Assembly: GCF_000296835.1 (NCBI RefSeq)
Contig: NZ_CAKE01000013.1
Location: 1-52,561 of the forward strand
From: Lactobacillus hominis DSM 23910 = CRBIP 24.179
GTDB taxonomy: Bacteria > Bacillota > Bacilli > Lactobacillales > Lactobacillaceae
Length of the DNA: 52,561 bases
Direction: 5' to 3'
Positions 25,990-34,760 of this stretch are shown here, piece after piece. The notes below the pieces were generated by a model. The model saw only the letters and a program-made list of their open reading frames with translations, was not told the DNA's origin and ran no database searches. The number at the start of each line of letters is the position of its first letter. Position 1 is the first letter of the stretch. Position numbers and translations under genes: made by a program.

Positions 25990-26018
25990 ATTATCTCGTT
26001 CATGAAACCGCTTAACAA
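25990..26018 (-). promoter_or_regulatory. mapA promoter with cre-like site
   Basis: On the minus strand TTGTTA (26018-26013) and GATAAT (25995-25990) are 17 bases apart. On the other strand TGAAACCGCTTAAC (26003-26016) is 12 of 14 to the cre consensus and covers the spacer, fitting CcpA repression by occlusion. Confidence 0.6.
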
Positions 26019-26031
26019 TGTTAAAAACTAT

Positions 26032-26045
26032 GTTACCGGTATCAT
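26032..26045. promoter_or_regulatory. MalR operator copy 1
   Basis: TGTTACCGGTATCA, centred on the palindrome TACCGGTA. The same 14 bases recur at 29562-29575 before malL, each time about 15-20 bases from a TGAAACCGCTT cre-like site. It lies upstream of the mapA -35, so it may be an activator-type or looping site. Confidence 0.65.
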
Positions 26046-26062
26046 AATCATTTGAACATAAA

Positions 26063-26087
26063 AAAGATCAGGCTAAGCCTGATCTTT
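26063..26087 (-). terminator. Terminator of malL-GH13 unit
   Basis: A perfect 11-pair stem, AAAGATCAGGC / GCCTGATCTTT with loop TAA, is followed on the minus strand by TTTTTTATG. Confidence 0.85.
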
Positions 26088-26096
26088 CGCGGTATA

Positions 26097-27818
26097 TCAA
26101 CCTTTTACAATAACAAAACCATCCGGTTTTAGGTAACCGCTTTCGTAATTTTGTCCTAAAAGCGGATCAGCGTCTAGTTTTACATCTTGCTCAGTTGTAT
26201 TAAACAAAGCCGTCAAATCCTCGCTACCACGGCGTTTCACCGCAATTAATCTGTCCTTTGTTACAGATAACAAAACGCTTCCACGACCCAGAGTTTCGCT
26301 ATGCTTACGACGAAATTCAATTAGTTTATGAACTCGCTCCCAAACAGGGCCATCTTCTTTAGACCAATCCATTGGCTTGCGACAATCTGGATCGTTTCCA
26401 CCACTCATCCCCATTTCAGTTCCGTAGTAAATACATGGACTGCCTGTTTGCATAAACATAAATGTCAATGCTTGCAAGGCTAAATCTTGATTACCATTAG
26501 CAACAGTTAAAATACGAGCTGTGTCGTGACTGTCGAGCATATCCATCATTGCTTGATTGGTCATATCACGATAAAGCATTAATTGATCAGTTAAGTGTTC
26601 AACCAGCTCTTGTGAATTTTGTTTATGACTGAAGAAATGATCTTCAATTTGCAAAGTATATGGGTAATTCATGACGCCACTAAATTCATCACCGTTAAGC
26701 CATGGCCGAGCTGAGTGCCAAATCTCTCCTACGATATAAAAATCAGGCTTAATTTTGACTAACTCATCATGAAATCTCTTCCAGAAATGGTGATCAACTT
26801 CATTAGCAACGTCTAAACGCCAAGCATCAATGTCAAAGTATTTTACCCAATATGTCGCAATTTCTAATAAGAAATCTTGTACTTCAGGATTAGCTGTGTT
26901 GAGTTTAGGCATATGCTTTTCAAAAGCAAAAGTTTCATAATTAGGCTCGCCTTCACCTTTACTTGGATCGCGATAAGGTTCAACTGGATAAGAACTAATG
27001 TGGAACCAGTCTTTAAAGCGCGATTTTTCGCCATTTTTGACAACATCTTGCCACTGCATTGATTGATCGCCTAAATGGTTAAAGACAGCATCAAGCATCA
27101 CTTTAATGCCGCGCTTATGAGCTTCATTGACCACTTTAGCAAATAAATCTTTATCGCCAAAAGCTGGATCAATTTGCAAGTAATCGATTGTATCGTATTT
27201 ATGGTTAGAACTTGCCTTAAATACGGGACAGAAGTAAATTCCGTTAATACCCAATTTTTGTAAATAATCTAAATGATCAAGCACTCCTTGCAAATCTCCA
27301 CCATAAAAGTCTTCTCGACCGGGATGATCTTCAGGATTCCATGCTTTAGTACCTGCTGGGTCATTACTCTTATCACCATTAGCGAATCTTTCTGGAAAAA
27401 TTTGATACCAAACAGTATCTTTGACCCAATCAGGGGTTTTCACCATATCAATTTCATGTAAATATGGCAGTTTGAAATATGAACTATCAGAATTTAAATT
27501 GGTTTCGTTAAAATCGCTAATTCCGCGATCGCCCACGATTTTATGGCTGCCATCTTTACCAATTACTTCAAAAGTATATTTAATGCGGTGATATGGCGCC
27601 TTTAAAGTTGCAGCCCAGTGATCGCTGACTTGACCGACACCGACTTTTTTCATTTCAATGCTTTCATCGCTTTGCGTTGGCATGTAATTATCAGTATAGT
27701 GAATGATTACCTTTTCAACATCATCTTTTGCACTATGAAAACGTACGCGAACATGGCTGTGATCAATTGCAAAACAATCTTCGCTTTCAGTTTGGTGGCG
27801 TAATGCGGCTAATTGCAT
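26097..27818 (-). CDS. Cyclomaltodextrinase/neopullulanase-type GH13
   Basis: A 573-residue GH13 subfamily 20 enzyme. The first 120 residues are the extra N-terminal beta domain (CBM34) that marks cyclomaltodextrinases, neopullulanases and maltogenic amylases. The barrel follows with LDAVFNHLGD, DAWRLDVANEVDH (Asp nucleophile), YIVGEIWHSA (acid Glu) and MLDSHDTARIL. With no signal peptide it works in the cytosol on imported maltodextrins, releasing maltose and glucose for MapA. The three names cannot be told apart from sequence alone. Confidence 0.88.
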   Translation of the reverse strand: MQLAALRHQTESEDCFAIDHSHVRVRFHSAKDDVEKVIIHYTDNYMPTQSDESIEMKKVGVGQVSDHWAATLKAPYHRIKYTFEVIGKDGSHKIVGDRGISDFNETNLNSDSSYFKLPYLHEIDMVKTPDWVKDTVWYQIFPERFANGDKSNDPAGTKAWNPEDHPGREDFYGGDLQGVLDHLDYLQKLGINGIYFCPVFKASSNHKYDTIDYLQIDPAFGDKDLFAKVVNEAHKRGIKVMLDAVFNHLGDQSMQWQDVVKNGEKSRFKDWFHISSYPVEPYRDPSKGEGEPNYETFAFEKHMPKLNTANPEVQDFLLEIATYWVKYFDIDAWRLDVANEVDHHFWKRFHDELVKIKPDFYIVGEIWHSARPWLNGDEFSGVMNYPYTLQIEDHFFSHKQNSQELVEHLTDQLMLYRDMTNQAMMDMLDSHDTARILTVANGNQDLALQALTFMFMQTGSPCIYYGTEMGMSGGNDPDCRKPMDWSKEDGPVWERVHKLIEFRRKHSETLGRGSVLLSVTKDRLIAVKRRGSEDLTALFNTTEQDVKLDADPLLGQNYESGYLKPDGFVIVKG

Positions 27819-27843
27819 ACTTTTTTCTCCTTAAAATAAATTA

Positions 27844-29499
27844 TTATTTTGCTAAAACTACTCCAGCATAAGGAGTGAGTTCTAACTTATTTTGTTTTAT
27901 ATCGTACTTGCCTGCAGCTAGAAGTTCTTTTTCATAACCATCAGGTAAATTAATTTCTTGAGTTTGATTACTTAAGTTAACAGCAACAAGGGCACTTTGG
28001 TCGTGATAGTCACGCTGGTAAACATAGCTATTTTTATCGGTAGCTAAAAGATAGTATCTTCCTTTTTCAAACAAGTCAGTCTTTTTAAGCTTGATCATCT
28101 GCTTGTAGAAATTTAGCATACTTTTACTATCTAATATTTCGTCAGCAACATTGGCTTGATCTAACTTTTTACCAACCAGCCATGGCTTAGCAGAGCTAAA
28201 GCCGTAATTTACTTTGTTTTTCCATGGCATTGGATTGCGAGCTGGCAATTTATGAGTTTGACTAACCATATCTAGAGCCTGTTTTTCAGATTTACCGGCT
28301 GATTTAGCACTTTTAATGAATTCATCTACAGTTTCATCTTTAAAATCAGCGCTGTTTTCAAACTCTAAATTCTTAAGGCCCAATTCTTCACCGTAATAAA
28401 TGACGGGAATTCCGCGTTGCAGATACATGAGCATTGCTAAAGAGCGAGCTTGTGTATCATTATGGGCAACTCTGGTAGCCAGACGCGCCATATCATGATT
28501 ATTCCAATATAAAGTTGGCTGCGAAATTCCTGCTAAAGTCTGCTGCCAAATAGCTTGATTCTGCTTAAATGCTGTAAAATCAAATTTCTTTGGCTGATAC
28601 TGACTGCTAAAACTCTTATCAACTTGGCTGTCATCTTCAGTAAAGTATCTAAAAGTAATAACGCTATCCATTAAGTGGTTTCTCTTGCTCGTATAATCAA
28701 CGGCTAAGTTAACGCTGGCACTAGCAGCTTCGCCTAAAAGCAAGGTATCAGGATACTTAGCTTTGATTTCTTCACAAAATGGACGCATCCATTCTTGTAC
28801 TTGCGGTAAATTTGCAAAAAATCCTTCTGCAACAACCGAATTTTGGCTATTATCTGCAGTTGGATAATTTTGTCTCAAATCTGCTTTAGCAATATGGATA
28901 AAGGCATCTAAACGCAAGCCATCGATTCCTTTATCCAGCCAATACTCGGCAATTTCAAGCATCGCATGACGTACTTCTGGATTTTTCCAGTTTAAATCAG
29001 GCATTCTCTTATCAAATAAGTGAAAATATGATTGTCCTGTACCAGCTGGATCCGGCTCCCAAACGCTGCCTCCAAAAAAACTACCCCAATTATTGGGTCT
29101 TTGATTATTTTCGCCGGCAAAAATGTAGTAATCGCGATAAATACTATTAGGATTCTTGATTGCGTCTTGAAACCATGGGTGCTGGTCTGAAGTATGGTTC
29201 AAGACAAAATCCATAATTACTTTAATGCCTGCTTGATGTAAATCTTTAATTAAGTTATCCATATCTGCCATTGTTCCCATATGAGGATCTACAGCAAAAT
29301 AATTCGAAACATCATAGCCATTATCTACTTGAGGCGAAACAAAAACAGGATTAAGCCAAACAGCATTGATTCCTAAATCTTTTAAATAAGGGATCCGTTG
29401 TCTAATCCCGTTTAAGTCACCTATTCCATCTCCATTAGAGTCTTGAAAAGACTTGGGATAGATTTGATAAATAACCGCTTTATCATACCAATGTGTCAT
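27844..29499 (-). CDS. malL: GH13 alpha-glucosidase (alpha-1,4 type likely)
   Basis: A 551-residue GH13 enzyme with MDFVLNHTSDQ, MPDLNW, DGLRLDAFIHIAK (Asp nucleophile), LLGEAASASV (acid Glu) and YWNNHDMARLAT. The residue following the nucleophile is Ala, which in this group accompanies alpha-1,4 specificity, whereas the relative at 16606 has Val. It probably hydrolyses maltose and short dextrins to glucose in the cytosol. It is the first gene after the malR terminator and is followed 25 bases later by the GH13_20 gene, forming a two-gene unit. Confidence 0.85.
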   Translation of the reverse strand: MTHWYDKAVIYQIYPKSFQDSNGDGIGDLNGIRQRIPYLKDLGINAVWLNPVFVSPQVDNGYDVSNYFAVDPHMGTMADMDNLIKDLHQAGIKVIMDFVLNHTSDQHPWFQDAIKNPNSIYRDYYIFAGENNQRPNNWGSFFGGSVWEPDPAGTGQSYFHLFDKRMPDLNWKNPEVRHAMLEIAEYWLDKGIDGLRLDAFIHIAKADLRQNYPTADNSQNSVVAEGFFANLPQVQEWMRPFCEEIKAKYPDTLLLGEAASASVNLAVDYTSKRNHLMDSVITFRYFTEDDSQVDKSFSSQYQPKKFDFTAFKQNQAIWQQTLAGISQPTLYWNNHDMARLATRVAHNDTQARSLAMLMYLQRGIPVIYYGEELGLKNLEFENSADFKDETVDEFIKSAKSAGKSEKQALDMVSQTHKLPARNPMPWKNKVNYGFSSAKPWLVGKKLDQANVADEILDSKSMLNFYKQMIKLKKTDLFEKGRYYLLATDKNSYVYQRDYHDQSALVAVNLSNQTQEINLPDGYEKELLAAGKYDIKQNKLELTPYAGVVLAK

Positions 29500-29519
29500 A
29501 ATTTTTCCTCCATAGCTTA

Positions 29520-29549
29520 ATTTTAGCGGTAGCTATAAAGCGGTTTCAA
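29520..29549 (-). promoter_or_regulatory. malL promoter with cre-like site
   Basis: On the minus strand TTGAAA (29549-29544) and TAAAAT (29525-29520) are 18 bases apart. The -35 is part of TGAAACCGCTTTA, the same cre-like core as before mapA. Confidence 0.55.
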
Positions 29550-29561
29550 TAAATGATCAGC

Positions 29562-29575
29562 TGTTACCGGTATCA
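29562..29575. promoter_or_regulatory. MalR operator copy 2
   Basis: TGTTACCGGTATCA, identical to the site at 26032-26045, lies 13 bases upstream of the malL -35 and next to the malR terminator. Confidence 0.65.
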
Positions 29576-29576
29576 A

Positions 29577-29604
29577 AAAAGTCCAAGAATTTTCTTGGAC
29601 TTTT
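29577..29604 (-). terminator. Terminator of malR
   Basis: The stem AAAAGTCCAAGAA / TTCTTGGACTTTT has T runs on the minus strand (TTTTTTG). Confidence 0.8.
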
Positions 29605-29608
29605 ATCT

Positions 29609-30559
29609 TTATCTTGTACTTTCTCGTTTAATTAATTCTGGTGGCATTAATAGTTCACCTTGAGCAGCGCCATTTTGTGCCACTTTTTGCAAAATCATAG
29701 TTGCTAGCGATTGTCCCAATTCAAAAATTGGCTGCTTAATTGTTGTTAACTTCGGATTAGACACCTGATCTAAAAATACGCCATCAAAACCAATTACGCC
29801 AAAGTCTTTAGGGATCTTTCCGCCTTTTTCTTGAATGGCACGCACTACGCCAACGGCAATGCGGTCGCTAGCGCAAATAAAACAAGTATCTGGCGCAAAT
29901 TTTTTCCAGTTATTAGTAATAAAATCCTGCGCCTTGCGACTATGATTGGCTACACGAAAGATTCGCGGGATCTTTTTATACTTTTGTAAAGTGTTGATAT
30001 AGCCAGCTTCACGCGAATATTCAAAGGGTTCTTTTTCATCGATTCCCATAAAAATAATTGATTGATAGTTTCTATCAATTGCATACTGCGTCGCAAGTTG
30101 ATCGCCTAATTTGTTATCGGTATCAATAAAGTCATAGCCGTAACGATTTTCGCCAAATAAAACAAATGGCTTTTTTAACTTATCTAGCCAGTCCGAATCT
30201 GTTGCCCGCGCGCCAGTAATAATGTAACCATCGCAATTACCCTTATCTACATCAGCGGCATCTCTAACTAATTGCAAAGCAAATTGCTGTTTTTGCAAGC
30301 CTTGCGCAATGCCAAATAAAAGGTTCATATAATACGGTTCAGTCGTATCAATATCTTCCAAAATTACAAACTTCACTACATTAGTACGATTGCTTGCTAA
30401 AGCACTGGCTGCAGAATTAGGATGATAATTCAACCTATGCATTGCCTCTAAAACAATTTTTCTTAATTCGGGAGTTACTTGATTAGGATGATTAATAACT
30501 CGCGAAACCGTCATTTTAGACACATTAGCTTCTTTAGCTACATCAGAAAGCGTTGGCAC
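29609..30559 (-). CDS. malR: LacI-family maltose operon regulator
   Basis: A 316-residue LacI/GalR protein. The helix-turn-helix and hinge read VAKEANVSKMTVSRVINHPNQVT and SAASALASNRT, and the effector domain has CFICASDRIAVGVVRAI and FGVIGFDGVFLDQ. Its position at the head of the maltodextrin cluster and the two identical TACCGGTA sites nearby make it the probable local regulator; maltose as effector is inferred. It has its own terminator, so it is transcribed separately from malL. Confidence 0.87.
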   Translation of the reverse strand: MPTLSDVAKEANVSKMTVSRVINHPNQVTPELRKIVLEAMHRLNYHPNSAASALASNRTNVVKFVILEDIDTTEPYYMNLLFGIAQGLQKQQFALQLVRDAADVDKGNCDGYIITGARATDSDWLDKLKKPFVLFGENRYGYDFIDTDNKLGDQLATQYAIDRNYQSIIFMGIDEKEPFEYSREAGYINTLQKYKKIPRIFRVANHSRKAQDFITNNWKKFAPDTCFICASDRIAVGVVRAIQEKGGKIPKDFGVIGFDGVFLDQVSNPKLTTIKQPIFELGQSLATMILQKVAQNGAAQGELLMPPELIKRESTR

Positions 30560-30634
30560 AATAATTACCTCACAGAAATTTCAATTCTATACGATCTATC
30601 ACAATACCATATTAACACTGATTTTTAGTAAAAA

Positions 30635-31411
30635 TTATACCAAATATAATTTTCTAAAATCTACCAAATCTTGCCTTGAAAAACCTAATATTTTAGTAAA
30701 GTAATTTTCAAAACTGCCAAAACCATCATTGATTGTAGCAGTCACGCCTTTAATTGCTGTGCCTTCTCCTTGAGTCACATTCATCTGGTTAACAAGTTGG
30801 ATCATTTCGGTGTCGCTAGGCATTTGCTTTTTTAGACCAAAACCATATAATTCATTGGTTAACAAGTAGTCTTTAGCAATCGTTTGATCATCAACGCCTA
30901 AGCCGGTTAAAATTAATGCACTCATCATCCCGGTGCGGTCTTTACCTGCGCTGCAATGATATACTAGTGCCTCGCTATCAGCTAGACTAAGCAGCTTACC
31001 AAAAACTTTGGCAAAAGCCTTTTGACTAGAAGGACTCAAAATTACATCTTGATAAATTTGCCCCAAATAAGAATTCATCTCAGGAATATGGTGGAAAAAC
31101 TTATATAGTGGTCGCTTTTCATCCACGAAATTACCACCATGACCTTCGCTATAAACATGACAATCTTCAAAGTCTACATTTTTCCATAAGCGATCTGGGG
31201 CCATATCTTGTTCATTAGTTGAACGCAAATCGCAATCAACCGTAACCTTCATTTGCTCTAATTTCTCTTGGTCTTCTGGGGTTAGCGAACTCAAAGAATC
31301 AGAACGATAAATTTTATTCCATTTAACTTTTTGACCATGATTATTCTCATAGCCGCCTATATCGCGAAAATTAACAGTACCATCTAAAGCAATTAAACGT
31401 TGATGCGTCAT
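30635..31411 (-). CDS. Tyrosine-protein phosphatase (LipA/Iph family)
   Basis: A 258-residue protein with the P-loop phosphatase motif VYHCSAGKDRTGMMSA (Cys nucleophile, Arg six residues on) and the family's opening NFRDIGGYENNHGQKVKWNKIYRSDSL. Relatives act on phosphotyrosine and on phosphoinositides. There is no signal peptide, so it is cytosolic here. It lies between malR and glpK in the same direction; no clear promoter or terminator isolates it. Confidence 0.87.
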   Translation of the reverse strand: MTHQRLIALDGTVNFRDIGGYENNHGQKVKWNKIYRSDSLSSLTPEDQEKLEQMKVTVDCDLRSTNEQDMAPDRLWKNVDFEDCHVYSEGHGGNFVDEKRPLYKFFHHIPEMNSYLGQIYQDVILSPSSQKAFAKVFGKLLSLADSEALVYHCSAGKDRTGMMSALILTGLGVDDQTIAKDYLLTNELYGFGLKKQMPSDTEMIQLVNQMNVTQGEGTAIKGVTATINDGFGSFENYFTKILGFSRQDLVDFRKLYLV

Positions 31412-31455
31412 TTATCTCACCTGCTTTGAACTAATCATTCTAACTTTATTGTAGC

Positions 31456-32952
31456 CTATTTATGCTTAAAAAGCTGAGTTGCACGCACCGCAGTTAACCA
31501 GCCTTGATATAGGTCTTGACGCGCTGTTTCATCCATTTTAGGTTCAAAATCTCTACCTATTTTAAAGACTTGTTTTAATTCATTTAAATCGCGCCAGTAT
31601 CTCGTCGCAAGTCCTGCTAAAAAGGCTGCTCCTAAACTCGTCGTTTCTAAAATCTGTGCTCTTTCAATTGGCGTATTTAAAATATCAGCCTGAAATTGCA
31701 TCAAATAATTATTATTTGAAGCTCCGCCATCAACGCGCAAAGCCTTAATTTTAATGTCGGAATCTTTTTCCATAGTATCGACTACATCGCGAGTTTGATA
31801 AGCCAGTGACTGCAGTGTTGCCTTAATTAAATCATTGCGGTCAGTTCCGCGTGTAATGCCAAAAATTGCACCGCGTGCCTGCGCATCCCAATAAGGCGCA
31901 CCTAGCCCAGTAAAAGCAGGCACCACATAAACTTCATTATTTGATTTTGACTCTAAGGCATATTTTTCAGAATCAGCTGCATCTTTGAAAAAGCGCATTG
32001 AATCGCGCAACCACTGAATTGCACTGCCGGCCACAAATACTGAACCTTCTAGTGCATAAGTTACGTTACCATTCAAAGCATAGGCAATCGTAGTTAATAA
32101 ATTATGATTTGAAGTCGTCGGATTTTGACCAGTATTCATCACAATAAACGATCCTGTACCGTATGTATTTTTAACCATACCAGGCTCTAAAGCAAGTTGA
32201 CCTATTAAAGCTGCTTGTTGATCGCCAGCTACGCCACTAATGGGAACAGTGCCTCCGAAGAAGTGATAAGGAATAGTGTAGCCATAAATTTCTGAATTGG
32301 ATTTTACTTCTGGCAAAATTTGGGCAGGAATATTTAACAAGCGCAAAATATCTTCATCCCACTGTAAAGTATGAATATTAAACAGCATCGTCCGCGAAGC
32401 ATTGGTAAAGTCAGTCGCATGAACGCGACCATTAGTTAATTTCCAAATTAGCCAAGTATCAATCGTCCCAAATAAAAGCTCGCCTTTTTCTGCACGCCGC
32501 TGCGCTCCAGCAACATGGTCCAAAATCCAGCGAATTTTAGTTGCGGAAAAATATGGATCAATGATCAAGCCCGTTTTTTGGCGAATCATTTCGCCTAGAT
32601 CTTGCTTAATTAAATTTTCAGCTAATTCATTAGTTTGTCGCGACTGCCAAACAATCGCATTATAAATGGGCTCGCCAGTTTTTTTATCCCAAATTACGGT
32701 TGTTTCGCGCTGGTTGGTAATCCCAATTGAAATAACTTGCTCAGGACGAATATGCGAATTAATAAAGGCCTGGGCAATTGTTGATTGCACCGCATTCCAA
32801 ATCTCGTTAGGATTGTGTTCTACCCATCCAGGATGAGGAAAGTATTGTGGAAATTCGCATTGGGCTTCCGTGATTTTTTGGCCTTGATGATCAAAAATAA
32901 TTGCTCGCGTCGAAGTTGTCCCTTCATCCAGGGCCATAATAAATTGCTGCAT
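31456..32952 (-). CDS. glpK: Glycerol kinase
   Basis: A 498-residue FGGY-family kinase making glycerol-3-phosphate. [15 protein letters not shown] is the ATP-binding start, [11 protein letters not shown] and [11 protein letters not shown] are substrate-binding stretches, and [13 protein letters not shown] the second phosphate loop. His230 in IPYHFFGG corresponds to the residue that HPr phosphorylates in enterococcal GlpK, so PTS activation is likely to operate. No glpF or glpO/D is adjacent, so the rest of glycerol metabolism must be elsewhere if present. Confidence 0.94.
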   Translation of the reverse strand: MQQFIMALDEGTTSTRAIIFDHQGQKITEAQCEFPQYFPHPGWVEHNPNEIWNAVQSTIAQAFINSHIRPEQVISIGITNQRETTVIWDKKTGEPIYNAIVWQSRQTNELAENLIKQDLGEMIRQKTGLIIDPYFSATKIRWILDHVAGAQRRAEKGELLFGTIDTWLIWKLTNGRVHATDFTNASRTMLFNIHTLQWDEDILRLLNIPAQILPEVKSNSEIYGYTIPYHFFGGTVPISGVAGDQQAALIGQLALEPGMVKNTYGTGSFIVMNTGQNPTTSNHNLLTTIAYALNGNVTYALEGSVFVAGSAIQWLRDSMRFFKDAADSEKYALESKSNNEVYVVPAFTGLGAPYWDAQARGAIFGITRGTDRNDLIKATLQSLAYQTRDVVDTMEKDSDIKIKALRVDGGASNNNYLMQFQADILNTPIERAQILETTSLGAAFLAGLATRYWRDLNELKQVFKIGRDFEPKMDETARQDLYQGWLTAVRATQLFKHK

Positions 32953-33106
32953 ATTTTTCTCTTTTCTACTATTATATAAACCTCATTATGATCTTTTTTG
33001 AGGGATCTTTAAATATCATCTTTTGACAAAGCATTTTATTTAAAGAGAATTCATGTTAATCTTATAATGTTTACATAGCAAAAAGCTAGTTGGAAGGAGT
33101 CGAATT

Positions 33107-33922
33107 ATGATCAAAGAACATATTGAAGCAGTAACAATTGCTGGTAATGACAGCGATGGCAGCGCTGGTATGCCTGCTGACTTACATGCCTTTTATGCAC
33201 GCAGCGTTTACGGAATGGGAATTTTAACTGCTGCAGTAGCTGGTAACTCCCAAGGAATTTTTGCTCAAGAATTAATGCCAGTTGATTTCATTAAAAAGCA
33301 ATTCGAAGTTTTAAATGATGATTTTGAAATTAAAGCTGTTAAAACTGGAATGCTTGCTAATAAAGAAATCATCCATGCCGTAGCTGAAGAATTAAAAAAT
33401 GTTAAATGGCCTAATGTAGTGTTAGACCCAGTAATTATTACTAAGCACGGAGCAACGCTATTATCTGATGATGCCTACCAAGCATTTTTAGATGAATTAT
33501 TGCCACTAGCTACAATTATTACGCCGAACTTTTATGAAGCACAAAAATTAACTGGCCTAGAATTAAAAGATGAAGAAGAAATCAAACGCGGAGCCCAAAT
33601 GTTGCAAAACATGGGAGCAAGCAACGTTTTGATTAAAGGTCGCCACGACGGCAATCAAGATCAAGTTAAAGACTACTTACTATTATCTGATAGTAGTGAA
33701 AAATGGTTTACTAAGCCATACTTTAAGACAGATCGAGTAAATGGCACCGGCGATACTTTATCGGCAGTAATTACGGCTGAACTTGCTAAGGGCAATTCAG
33801 TAGAACACGCAGTAGAAATTGCCAAAGACTTTACTTACGAAGCAATTTCTCACCCAATTAACATTGGCTCTAAGTGGGGCCCAATCAACCACTTGAAAGC
33901 TCAAGAAGAAATGAATAATTAA
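33107..33922 (+). CDS. PfkB-like pyridoxal/hydroxymethylpyrimidine kinase
   Basis: A 271-residue ribokinase-fold enzyme of the ThiD/PdxK group. The N-terminal TIAGNDSDGSAGMPADLHAF is the ThiD-like substrate-binding stretch, AVKTGMLAN is conserved, LDPVIITKHGATLL follows, and the anion hole and base are in TDRVNGTGDTLSAVI. Proteins of this kind in lactobacilli phosphorylate pyridoxal, hydroxymethylpyrimidine or both; I cannot decide. No thiamine gene is adjacent. A GGAAGGAG site precedes the ATG, and a strong terminator follows. Confidence 0.85.
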   Translation: MIKEHIEAVTIAGNDSDGSAGMPADLHAFYARSVYGMGILTAAVAGNSQGIFAQELMPVDFIKKQFEVLNDDFEIKAVKTGMLANKEIIHAVAEELKNVKWPNVVLDPVIITKHGATLLSDDAYQAFLDELLPLATIITPNFYEAQKLTGLELKDEEEIKRGAQMLQNMGASNVLIKGRHDGNQDQVKDYLLLSDSSEKWFTKPYFKTDRVNGTGDTLSAVITAELAKGNSVEHAVEIAKDFTYEAISHPINIGSKWGPINHLKAQEEMNN

Positions 33923-33928
33923 ACTTTT

Positions 33929-33956
33929 GCCATTACTTAGGTAATGGCTTTTTTTT
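33929..33956 (+). terminator. Terminator of ThiD/PdxK-like gene
   Basis: The perfect stem GCCATTAC / GTAATGGC with loop TTAG is followed by TTTTTTTT. Confidence 0.9.
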
Positions 33957-34015
33957 ACTTGTTTAAATTGGGCAATTATGCGAAAATTAGATTAATTTTA
34001 ATATTTTTTCAATTT

Positions 34016-34045
34016 TTGAGTGCCATCCCCTTTTTGGGTTATACT
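34016..34045 (+). promoter_or_regulatory. Promoter of gatD-permease unit
   Basis: TTGAGT (34016-34021) and TATACT (34040-34045) are spaced 18 bases apart, about 30 bases before the gatD start. Confidence 0.6.
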
Positions 34046-34076
34046 TTTATCATGAACAATAGTAAGGATGATACAC

Positions 34077-34760
34077 ATGGCAGATAAATTAATTAAGGTT
34101 GCTTACCTTTACGAAGATTTGATGAATACTTACGGCGACTCTGGCGACGTTAAGGTCTTGAAGTTTTTGCTTGCTAAAAAAGGATACGATACGCAAGTAG
34201 ACAATATTTCTTTAGATGATGAATTTGACGCAAATGATTATGACTTTGTCTTTTTCGGTGGAGGACAAGACTTTGAACAAACGGTCGTAGCTAAAGACTT
34301 ACCTCGCCACAAAGACACAATTGAAAAATATATCAATGCTGGAAATCCTATGCTCTGCATCTGCGGTGGCTATCAATTAATGGGATCATACTATAAAACC
34401 AACTCTGGCGTTACTATCAAAGGTTTAGACATCTTGCCGCTTCATACAGTTTTTAAAGCTGACAAGCGAATGATCGGCGATACCCGCTATATGACTGAAT
34501 GGGGCGAAGTGAAAGCTTTTGAAAACCACTCCGGTCAAACTTACTTTGATGACACTGACAAGTTGCATCCCTTCGGCGAAATGATCGAAGGATATGGCAA
34601 TAATCCCCAAGACAAACAAGAAGGTCTGCGCTACAAGAATATGATTGGTTCTTATTCTCACGGACCTTTACTTAAAAATGTCAACGTTGCCAATGCCATT
34701 GTAGAGATGATTTTAAATCGACATGAGGAACGAACAAATAATGAAGTTGAATCTGTTTAG
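34077..34760 (+). CDS. gatD: GatD-type lipid II glutamine amidotransferase
   Basis: A 227-residue class I amidotransferase of the CobB/CobQ-like type. FFGGGQDFEQ, MLCICGGYQLMG (Cys96 nucleophile), AFENHSGQTY, GYGNN and IGSYSHGPLL (His195) match staphylococcal GatD closely. GatD supplies ammonia to MurT, which amidates D-Glu of lipid II to D-isoglutamine in peptidoglycan. MurT is normally encoded next to it but is not here; the neighbours are a vitamin kinase and a permease. The ATG at 34077 has AAGGATG upstream; an ATG three codons earlier overlaps that site. Confidence 0.85.
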   Translation: MADKLIKVAYLYEDLMNTYGDSGDVKVLKFLLAKKGYDTQVDNISLDDEFDANDYDFVFFGGGQDFEQTVVAKDLPRHKDTIEKYINAGNPMLCICGGYQLMGSYYKTNSGVTIKGLDILPLHTVFKADKRMIGDTRYMTEWGEVKAFENHSGQTYFDDTDKLHPFGEMIEGYGNNPQDKQEGLRYKNMIGSYSHGPLLKNVNVANAIVEMILNRHEERTNNEVESV

